A stretch of DNA of 64,000 nucleotides from NCBI GenBank assembly GCA_017656335.1, contig JACDOA010000008.1, forward strand, positions 1 through 64,000, given 5' to 3'. This document shows, one piece after another, positions 57,934-64,000 of the stretch. Within the stretch, counting starts at the first letter, position 1. The number at the start of each line of letters is the position of its first letter. Made by a program: the position numbers and the translations under genes. The DNA is from Thermosipho sp. (in: thermotogales) (GTDB lineage: Bacteria > Thermotogota > Thermotogae > Thermotogales > Fervidobacteriaceae). The notes beneath the pieces are model-generated. The model searched no databases. It saw only the letters and a list, made by a program, of their open reading frames with translations, and was not told where the DNA came from.

Positions 57934-59171
57934 TGATAATTAAAGGTGCTTATATTTTAAAAAATTATTCCAGCGAACCACAAAAACTTGATATCAAAAT
58001 TTCTAAAGGTAAGATAGTAAAAATCAATGAAAATATTTCTGAAAACGATGATGAAATCTATTATTTTAATAATAAATTGATTACTCCCGGTCTTGTTAAT
58101 ACACATGCTCATGTTGCAATGTCAATATTTAGAGGTGTTGCTGAAGATTTATCTTTTAACGAATGGTTGTTTAAAAAAATAGAACCTCTCGAGTCAAGAT
58201 TAAATAAAGACATTGTATATTGGGCAACTTTATTATCCTTAATGGAAATGGCATCAAATGGTATAGTAGCTTTTTGTGACATGTATATGTTTGAAAATTC
58301 TGTGGCTAAAGCAGCTTCAGAATTTGGAATTAAGGCAGTTTTAACAAGAGGTTTAGTAGATGTAGATGGCAAAGGAAAAGAACGTCTTAAAGAAAATCTA
58401 GATTTAATTGAAAACTGGCATGGATATCAAGACAGAATTTATATAGGTCTAGGTCCACATGCTCCCTATAGTTGTTCTTCTAATTATCTAAAAGAAATTG
58501 CAAATCTTTCTAAAAATAGTGATTTAATCATTACTATGCATTTGTTTGAAAATTTCTGGGAAAAAGAAAAATATAATTTAAAAGAAATTTTAGATACAGG
58601 AATTGCGGATAATCACTTATTGGCTGTTCATTGTGTTCATTTAGATAACAACGATTTAAAACTATTATCTGAGCATAATATTTTTGTTTCTCACAATCCA
58701 AGCAGTAATTTGAAACTTGGAAATGGAATTGCACCAGTCCTAAAAATGTTAAATTACAACATTCCTGTTTCTTTTGGAACTGATGGCCCTGCAAGTAATA
58801 ATTCTCAAAATGTTTTGTTTGAAGCCAGACTATCAACCCTTTTGAATAAAAAGGATAAACCTCAAAATATGAAAATCGATGAGGTTCTTAAAATGCTTAC
58901 ATTTAATGGATACAAGGCTTTAAAATTAGACGGAGGTGAAATAAAAGAAGGTAAAAGTGCCGATTTAACAGTTTTTGACCTTAACAATCCTTCTTTTTTT
59001 CCTCAGCAAAATATGAAAAAACACTTAATTCATTCAACTCCAAAGGTTTATGCAACTATGGTAAATGGAGAGTTTATTTACCTAGACGGTAAATTTCCAA
59101 CTATAGATTCTGAGGAGGTATATAAACAATTTACGAATTCTTACAAAAAGGTTTTAGGTATAGAAAATTAA
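57933..59171 (+). CDS. mtaD: 5-methylthioadenosine/S-adenosylhomocysteine deaminase
   Basis: 412 residues. Metal ligands in NTHAHVAM near residue 56, GPHAPYSCS, HCVHL and FGTDGPASN. It matches my memory of T. maritima TM0936, a characterised MTA/SAH deaminase, including EDLSFNEWLF and SNLKLGNGIAPV. It removes the adenine amino group, recycling by-products of radical SAM and methylation chemistry. The ATG shares a base with the rsfS stop (TAATG). Confidence 0.93.
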   Translation: MIIKGAYILKNYSSEPQKLDIKISKGKIVKINENISENDDEIYYFNNKLITPGLVNTHAHVAMSIFRGVAEDLSFNEWLFKKIEPLESRLNKDIVYWATLLSLMEMASNGIVAFCDMYMFENSVAKAASEFGIKAVLTRGLVDVDGKGKERLKENLDLIENWHGYQDRIYIGLGPHAPYSCSSNYLKEIANLSKNSDLIITMHLFENFWEKEKYNLKEILDTGIADNHLLAVHCVHLDNNDLKLLSEHNIFVSHNPSSNLKLGNGIAPVLKMLNYNIPVSFGTDGPASNNSQNVLFEARLSTLLNKKDKPQNMKIDEVLKMLTFNGYKALKLDGGEIKEGKSADLTVFDLNNPSFFPQQNMKKHLIHSTPKVYATMVNGEFIYLDGKFPTIDSEEVYKQFTNSYKKVLGIEN

Positions 59172-60082
59172 GTGAAGAACTTAAAAAAAAGTATGGTACA
59201 AAAGTTTATAGATTACCAATAAATGCTGGTTTAACATGTCCAAATCGTGAAAACGGTCTTCCTGGATGCCTTTTTTGTGACGAAACTGGAAGTGGTTTTA
59301 CAACATTTAAAGATATTGATATTAAATCACAAATAAATGAAATGAAAAAAAGATATATTAAAAAGGGTGCAAAAAAATTTATTGCCTATTTTCAAAATTT
59401 TTCTAATACATACGCACCTATTGAAAAGTTAAGAAAATTATACTATCAAGCAATTGATGAAGATATTGTTCAAATATCAATTTCAACTCGACCTGATTGT
59501 ATTTCTAAAGAAATTCTTGATTTATTAGAAGAAATCAGATCTCACATAGATGTATCAATTGAGATGGGACTACAAACTGCAAATTATCATACACTAGTAA
59601 AAATGAACCGAGGACACACACTTGCTGAATACATAAAAGCTGCTATTGAAATTAAAAAAAGGAATTTTGAACTTATATCTCATGTTATACTAAATTTTCC
59701 CGAAGATAATACTTTAGATGTTATTGAAACTGCCAAAATTATTTCAATTTTGGGGATTGATGGTGTTAAAATTCATTCCTTGTATATAGTAGAAAATACC
59801 TTGTTAGGAAAAATGTACAATGAAGGAAAAATAAAAATATCCACATTAAATGATTACATTGAACGTGTTATAAGATTTCTTGAATACTTATCTCCAAATG
59901 TAGTGATCCACAGGTTAGTTGCTGATCCTCCAAGAAAAGGTACACTTTTTGGTAACTGGAACAAACCAAAAATCCAAATAATTAATATGATTGAAAAAAG
60001 ATTAAAAGAAAAAAACACTTATCAAGGAAAATACTTTTTAAATTGGTTTACACCTAAAACAAAAAAATTTGAAAAGAAGTGA
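59129..60082 (+). CDS. Radical SAM protein of the TIGR01212/YhcC type, apparent ATT start
   Basis: About 317 residues. The first ATG in frame (59342) comes after the iron-sulfur motif (TCPNRENG then GCLFC, near residues 38-52), so the real start must be upstream. The frame opens after TAA at 59123 and has no ATG, GTG or TTG; the only sensible start is ATT at 59129, nine bases past GAGGAGGT. It would begin IYEFLQKGFRYRKLSEELKK, like family members. FQNFSNTYAP and SISTRPDCIS are family features. Biochemical role not established, perhaps tRNA modification. Confidence 0.85.
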   Translation: MYEFLQKGFRYRKLSEELKKKYGTKVYRLPINAGLTCPNRENGLPGCLFCDETGSGFTTFKDIDIKSQINEMKKRYIKKGAKKFIAYFQNFSNTYAPIEKLRKLYYQAIDEDIVQISISTRPDCISKEILDLLEEIRSHIDVSIEMGLQTANYHTLVKMNRGHTLAEYIKAAIEIKKRNFELISHVILNFPEDNTLDVIETAKIISILGIDGVKIHSLYIVENTLLGKMYNEGKIKISTLNDYIERVIRFLEYLSPNVVIHRLVADPPRKGTLFGNWNKPKIQIINMIEKRLKEKNTYQGKYFLNWFTPKTKKFEKK

Positions 60083-60087
60083 TTATA

Positions 60088-60792
60088 ATGTTTTTCATAG
60101 GCACATCTGGATGGAGTTATAATCACTGGATAAAAATTTTTTATCCTGAAAACCTTGAAAAAAATAAATGGCTTAATTTTTACTCGAAACATTTTAATAC
60201 TGTTGAAGTTAATTCAACTTTCTATAAACTCCCTTATGAAAATATTGTAAAAAGTTGGTATAAAAAAACTCCTGAAAATTTCTTCTTTGCTATTAAAGGG
60301 ACAAAAGTAATAACCCATAGGATGAAATTAAATGGAGTAGACGAATATCTAAAAAAGTTTATTGAAAGAGTATCCTTGCTAAATGGAAAATTGAAAGTAA
60401 TCCTCTGGCAATTACCACCTTCTTTGAAAAAAGATATTCCTCTGCTTGAAAATTTTATAAAAATCCTTCCAATAAATTATAAACATGCCATTGAGTTTCG
60501 GAATACTACATGGTTCGATGATGAATTGTTTGATATCTTGGAACAAAACAATATAGCTTTTTGCATAAGTGATTCTTCAAGATATAAAAGCCTTTGGATA
60601 AAAACAGCTAATTTTGTATATATAAGATTTCACGGGCCTAAAAATCTTTATGCATCTGAATACGGGGAACAATTAACAAATTATGCTAACAAAATCAAGC
60701 AATTTAATTGTGAAACATACATTTATTTTAATAATGATTTCAATGGTTTTGCAATTAAGGATGCTTTAAGATTAAAGTCTTTATTAGAATAA
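60088..60792 (+). CDS. DUF72 family protein
   Basis: About 234 residues. FIGTSGWSYNHW opens the protein and NTVEVNSTFYKLP follows, with AIEFRNTTWFDDELF and YIRFHGPKNLY later, all DUF72 signatures (YecE-like TIM barrel of unknown function). ATG 60088 is preferred, with GAAGTG six bases upstream; a GTG at 60079 overlaps the previous stop region. Between the radical SAM gene and endonuclease V. Confidence 0.88.
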   Translation: MFFIGTSGWSYNHWIKIFYPENLEKNKWLNFYSKHFNTVEVNSTFYKLPYENIVKSWYKKTPENFFFAIKGTKVITHRMKLNGVDEYLKKFIERVSLLNGKLKVILWQLPPSLKKDIPLLENFIKILPINYKHAIEFRNTTWFDDELFDILEQNNIAFCISDSSRYKSLWIKTANFVYIRFHGPKNLYASEYGEQLTNYANKIKQFNCETYIYFNNDFNGFAIKDALRLKSLLE

Positions 60793-60817
60793 AATTATTT
60801 AGATCAGGGTGTGTATT

Positions 60818-61492
60818 ATGGAATACAAAAATCTGCATGAATGGTTTATAAACCCAAAAGAAGCAATTAAAATTCAAAATAAGTTGCAAAAACTTCTAAA
60901 ATTTAAACCTTTTGATAGAGAAGTACATTTTGTAGCAGGTGCTGATCTCTCCTTTATAGGAAAGCTGGGCTTAGCAGTTATAGTTATAATTGATAAACAT
61001 TTTAAAATTGTTGAAGTTGCTCATTTTTTAGAAGAAGTTAAAATGCCTTACATTCCTGGTTTACTAGCTTTTAGGGAAGGACCAATATTTCTTCAAGCGT
61101 GGAAAAAGGTCAAGACCAACGTAGATGTTGTATTTTTTGATGGTCAAGGAATTGCTCATCCTAGAAAACTTGGAATTGCTAGCCATATGGGATTGTTTAT
61201 TGAGAAACCCACTATAGGTATTGCAAAAAGTAAACTGGTTGGTCAATATAAAGAACCTTTGAGAAAAAAAGGGAGTTTTACATATCTGATATATAAAGAT
61301 GAAAAAATCGGAATTGTATATAGAAGCAGGGACAATGTAAAACCAATTTTTATATCACCTGGACATCTAATTGATTTACAAAGCAGTTTAAAGTTGACAA
61401 AAATGTTTACCAATAAATATAGAATACCCGAACCAACAAGATTAGCTCACATTTTTTCTCAAAAACTAAAAAAAGAATATTTAACCGGTTAA
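60818..61492 (+). CDS. nfi: Endonuclease V (deoxyinosine repair)
   Basis: About 224 residues, the same size as the T. maritima enzyme, which it closely resembles. The catalytic Asp is in AGADLSFIG near residue 43, Glu in PYIPGLLAFRE near 89, and Asp in FFDGQGIAHPRKLGIASHMG near 110. It nicks DNA beside deaminated adenine. ATG 60818 follows GGGTG by six bases; a GTG lies three codons earlier. The end overlaps the convergent LCP gene by 12 bases. Confidence 0.94.
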   Translation: MEYKNLHEWFINPKEAIKIQNKLQKLLKFKPFDREVHFVAGADLSFIGKLGLAVIVIIDKHFKIVEVAHFLEEVKMPYIPGLLAFREGPIFLQAWKKVKTNVDVVFFDGQGIAHPRKLGIASHMGLFIEKPTIGIAKSKLVGQYKEPLRKKGSFTYLIYKDEKIGIVYRSRDNVKPIFISPGHLIDLQSSLKLTKMFTNKYRIPEPTRLAHIFSQKLKKEYLTG

Positions 61493-62644
61493 AATTATTA
61501 TAAAATCTACAGGAAATTCAAAATATTTTCTTTCAGAAGAAAGAGTATCTACTAATAGATAGTATTTTTCCAAATCATCTTTTGCAAATCTTATTTCAAA
61601 AGTTCTTTTTGGATGCACTATTTTTAATATTTCTTGAACATTTTCAATATCAATTTTATCATTTAAAATATAAACTGTGTCTTTTTCAAAATTCATTTTA
61701 TCCAAATCAAAAATTTCAATAGGATCAAAACCCGAAGCATGCCACATATAATATAAATTTACATTATATGTTCTTGTTTGATTTTTTGTGTTATTTAAGA
61801 TATAAAATCGGAAAGTTTTGTTCACTTCCTCAAAACTTTCTACAAAACTCTTCTTATAATCTTCCAAATTTCCCGGATATATATTACCACTAGAATCGTA
61901 TTTTAAAGGAAAAGAAACACTTACTATTTGAAACGAATTTTTAAACTTTGTTGCTAGATAGATTAGTTCAGAAGTTTTCACATTTGTATTAATCATTTCA
62001 AACACATTTTTATATATATTAGCCAAATCAAAAATGTTTTTTCTCAAAGCAGCCTCTGCTAATTTTTCAATAACATATTTTTCTCTTTCAATTCTTCCTA
62101 TATCCCCCATTGAATCCTTTCTAAATCTAAGATATGCAAGAAGCTGTTCTCCATTTAAATAGTGAAGGCCGGGCTCAAAATCTATAAATAAACCTTGAGA
62201 ATAATCTGAATATTTCATAGGCTGATCAACATATATTTCAATAGGTCCCAAACTATCGCCAAGATATTTAATTACATCATAATCAACAATGGCATATTTT
62301 TCAATCTTTTGACCGGTAAACTCTTCAATCAAATCTTTAAGCTTTTCAAAACCTTCCGTTTGATAATAAGAATTAATTTTTCTATTATCAACAATTAGAT
62401 CTCTAGGTATATTACTAATTTTTATATAGCCTTCTTTTAAATTAACATTAACAAATAAAATAACATCTGTTCGTCTTGTACCCTGAATATCTTTATCAAG
62501 ACCCAAGATTAAAAAATTAGTCTCCTCGGGTAGAGGCGAAAAAACAACTGAATATAAAATTTTTATCCACGGTAAAAAAAATATTGAAACAGCAAAAAAT
62601 CCAACTAACACAGAAATTAAAAGTAAAAAAATTACTCTTTTCAT
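61481..62644 (-). CDS. LytR-CpsA-Psr (LCP) family protein
   Basis: 387 residues with an N-terminal membrane anchor (VIFLLLISVLVGFFAVSIFFL). The LCP domain (about 40-230) has LGLDKDIQGTRRTDVILF, ISNIPRD and LAYLRFRKDSMGDIGRIERE, with the conserved arginines and aspartates that bind a polyprenyl phosphate. A C-terminal LytR_C-like part follows. LCP proteins attach glycopolymers to cell walls; the substrate in this organism is unclear. It follows hpt with a four-base overlap. Confidence 0.88.
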   Translation of the reverse strand: MKRVIFLLLISVLVGFFAVSIFFLPWIKILYSVVFSPLPEETNFLILGLDKDIQGTRRTDVILFVNVNLKEGYIKISNIPRDLIVDNRKINSYYQTEGFEKLKDLIEEFTGQKIEKYAIVDYDVIKYLGDSLGPIEIYVDQPMKYSDYSQGLFIDFEPGLHYLNGEQLLAYLRFRKDSMGDIGRIEREKYVIEKLAEAALRKNIFDLANIYKNVFEMINTNVKTSELIYLATKFKNSFQIVSVSFPLKYDSSGNIYPGNLEDYKKSFVESFEEVNKTFRFYILNNTKNQTRTYNVNLYYMWHASGFDPIEIFDLDKMNFEKDTVYILNDKIDIENVQEILKIVHPKRTFEIRFAKDDLEKYYLLVDTLSSERKYFEFPVDFIIILTG

Positions 62645-63159
62645 TCTAAATACCCTATATAAGGAATATTTCTAAATTTTTCATCAAAATCAAGCCCATA
62701 ACCAATGACAAATTTATCTTCAATATCAAATCCCACAAAATCCGCAGATACCGCAGGATTTCTTCCTTGTTTTCTTAATAAGGTGGCAACTTTTAAATCT
62801 GCAGGATTATAACGCTTTAAATAGCCCAATATATATGACAAAGTCAAACCAGTATCTAAAATATCATCAATAACTAAAACATATTTTTTTTCAATTGGTT
62901 CATCTATCCAACTTTTAACTCTTATTTTTCCTGTGGATTCTGTTCCAGAATAACTTGATACATGTATGAAAGAATATTCAACATTAAGATCTATATGTTT
63001 TACCAAATCAGTAAAAAAATGAATTGCACCCTTTAATACACATACCGCATGTATTGTATCAGTTTTATCTTTGTAATATTCTTTAATTTCCTTTGCTAAA
63101 TTTTTTATCCTTTTCTGAAGCTGCTCTTCACTTATTAAAGTTTTTATATTCAATTCCAC
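62641..63159 (-). CDS. hpt: Hypoxanthine phosphoribosyltransferase
   Basis: 172 residues. The PRPP-binding motif is in VLVIDDILDTGLTL near residues 94-107; LKGAIHFFTDL and a late FVIGYGLDFDEKFRNIPYIG are diagnostic. Salvages hypoxanthine and guanine to IMP and GMP. It overlaps the end of mnmA by ten bases. Confidence 0.94.
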   Translation of the reverse strand: MELNIKTLISEEQLQKRIKNLAKEIKEYYKDKTDTIHAVCVLKGAIHFFTDLVKHIDLNVEYSFIHVSSYSGTESTGKIRVKSWIDEPIEKKYVLVIDDILDTGLTLSYILGYLKRYNPADLKVATLLRKQGRNPAVSADFVGFDIEDKFVIGYGLDFDEKFRNIPYIGYLE

Positions 63160-64000
63160 CCCTCCTTATCAATTTCGCCTGAGACCATTACAGCACCTTC
63201 TTTATCATAAACTACAGCAATTTGTCCAGGAGTAATTGCAAATATTGGTTCGAAAGATTCTACATACATCTTATCATTTTTAAAGTAAATTTTACATGGA
63301 ACCTCTTTGAATTTCTTCCTTACTTTTACATAACCATTAACTTCTTCCGGTATATCTTGAAGAAAATTCAAATTTGATACAATGAATTTTGTTGAATAAA
63401 GTACTTCTTTTTTCCCAACAATTAATAAATTTTTTTCAACATTTTTAGTTTTAACATACATTCTATTACCAGTAGCAATCCCTATTTTTCTTTGACCAAT
63501 TGTGTAATTATATAAACCTTTATGAGTTCCTATAACATTTCCCTTTGTATCAATTATTAATCCACTGTTTTTATGAATTCCATTTTCTTTTAAAAATCCA
63601 GAGATATTGCTATCTGGAATGAAACATAAATCTTGAGATTCTTTTTTAGAATGAACATGCAACCCAATCTCTTTTGCTATTTCTCTTATTTCTTTCTTTG
63701 TATAGTCACCATTAGGTAATAAAATTTTGTTTAACTTTTCTTTTTTTATTGATGCTAAAAAGTAAGATTGATCTTTTTCCACACTTTTTGCTTTATATAA
63801 CTTCCCATCTCTTATTCTTGCATAATGTCCAGATGACACATAATCCATTCCATCCCGAAGCATAATTTCAAACAATATACCAAATTTTATCCAATCGTTG
63901 CAAAAATAACAAGGATTTGGAGTTCTACCTTTTTTATATTCTTCCACAAAATACTTTATTATTGTTCTTCTAAACTCATCTTCGATATGAATCACTTTAA
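63150..64000 (-). CDS. mnmA: tRNA-specific 2-thiouridylase MnmA, partial
   Basis: The C-terminal 283 residues are visible and the frame stays open to the right edge; the N-terminal PP-loop is outside. GRTPNPCYFCNDWIKF holds the first catalytic cysteine and ESQDLCFIPD the second; SGHYARI, GLYNYTIGQRKIGI and ITPGQIAVVY are diagnostic. It thiolates U34 of Lys, Glu and Gln tRNAs. The apparent GTG at 63995 is an internal valine. Confidence 0.95.
   Translation of the reverse strand, partial: KVIHIEDEFRRTIIKYFVEEYKKGRTPNPCYFCNDWIKFGILFEIMLRDGMDYVSSGHYARIRDGKLYKAKSVEKDQSYFLASIKKEKLNKILLPNGDYTKKEIREIAKEIGLHVHSKKESQDLCFIPDSNISGFLKENGIHKNSGLIIDTKGNVIGTHKGLYNYTIGQRKIGIATGNRMYVKTKNVEKNLLIVGKKEVLYSTKFIVSNLNFLQDIPEEVNGYVKVRKKFKEVPCKIYFKNDKMYVESFEPIFAITPGQIAVVYDKEGAVMVSGEIDKEGWN

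Noticed and set aside
59342-60082. ATG 59342 as the start of the radical SAM gene
   Set aside because: It would remove the iron-sulfur cysteine motif encoded just upstream in the same frame.
63993-63995. GTG 63995 as the mnmA start
   Set aside because: The frame stays open to the edge and the PP-loop domain of MnmA must lie upstream.

Overview
The window is AT-rich, compact, gene-dense bacterial chromosome, by eye around 30% GC (not computed). It most resembles a member of the Thermotogales, probably Thermosipho or a close relative. The pointers are recalled similarity of the methylthioadenosine/SAH deaminase, endonuclease V and RNase III to their Thermotoga maritima counterparts, the [FeFe]-hydrogenase maturation operon containing a TM1266-type gene, the Rnf complex, a cmk-ispH-rpsA block, and several sugar-degrading enzymes. 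I saw no prophage, insertion sequence, CRISPR array or rRNA. The single tRNA is tRNA-Gly(CCC).

Layout: 1-2650 (minus) is the start of an efflux system: two tandem TolC-like proteins followed by a lipoprotein membrane-fusion protein cut by the left edge. After a 417-base intergenic stretch with a clear terminator, 3068-23255 (minus) is a nearly gapless array of mostly housekeeping genes: a short detached rnfB, dprA, panC, a GH31 glucosidase, pnp, an M16 protease, hslU, two sugar ABC permeases with unusual insertions, tal, aspS, cmk, ispH, rpsA, der and a BMP-type binding protein. 23365-28269 (plus) carries murJ, birA, a PP-loop ATPase, rnc, a small unknown gene and an AEC-type transporter. 28477-33318 (plus) is the hydrogen module: a monomer-type [FeFe] hydrogenase, then a TM1266-type gene, hydG, a small unknown gene and hydE. 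33300-40833 (minus) has an amidohydrolase, pfkA, a CYTH protein with a membrane protein, and a fatty-acid cluster (fabF, fabZ, fabK, bioY, fabD). 40968-43203 (plus) is a GH1 glucosidase and an EamA transporter. 43179-53465 (minus) holds a methyltransferase, a GH13 amylase, guaB, two ion transporters, the tRNA and rnfCDGEA. 53665-61492 (plus) is valS, folC, rsfS, an MTA/SAH deaminase, a radical SAM protein, a DUF72 protein and endonuclease V. 61481-64000 (minus) is an LCP protein, hpt and a partial mnmA.

How the genes fit together: sugars released by the GH31, GH13 and GH1 enzymes feed glycolysis (pfkA), and reducing power can leave as hydrogen through the hydrogenase or drive ion pumping through Rnf. 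BirA, BioY and the fab genes form a biotin and fatty-acid theme. Pnp, rnc, rsfS, der and rpsA form an RNA and ribosome theme.

The most notable observations are: (1) a leader of about 120 nt before the hydrogenase-maturation operon with mutually exclusive antiterminator and terminator helices, the latter burying the ribosome binding site, preceded by a compact aptamer-like stem, so a candidate uncharacterised riboswitch or attenuator; (2) several genes whose only well-placed start codon is AUA or AUU behind a strong Shine-Dalgarno sequence; (3) an RnfB of only about 95 residues, without the C-terminal ferredoxin domains and about 26 kb from the other rnf genes; (4) a Rex-like operator over the hydrogenase promoter. 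Nothing was confirmed by computation or database search.
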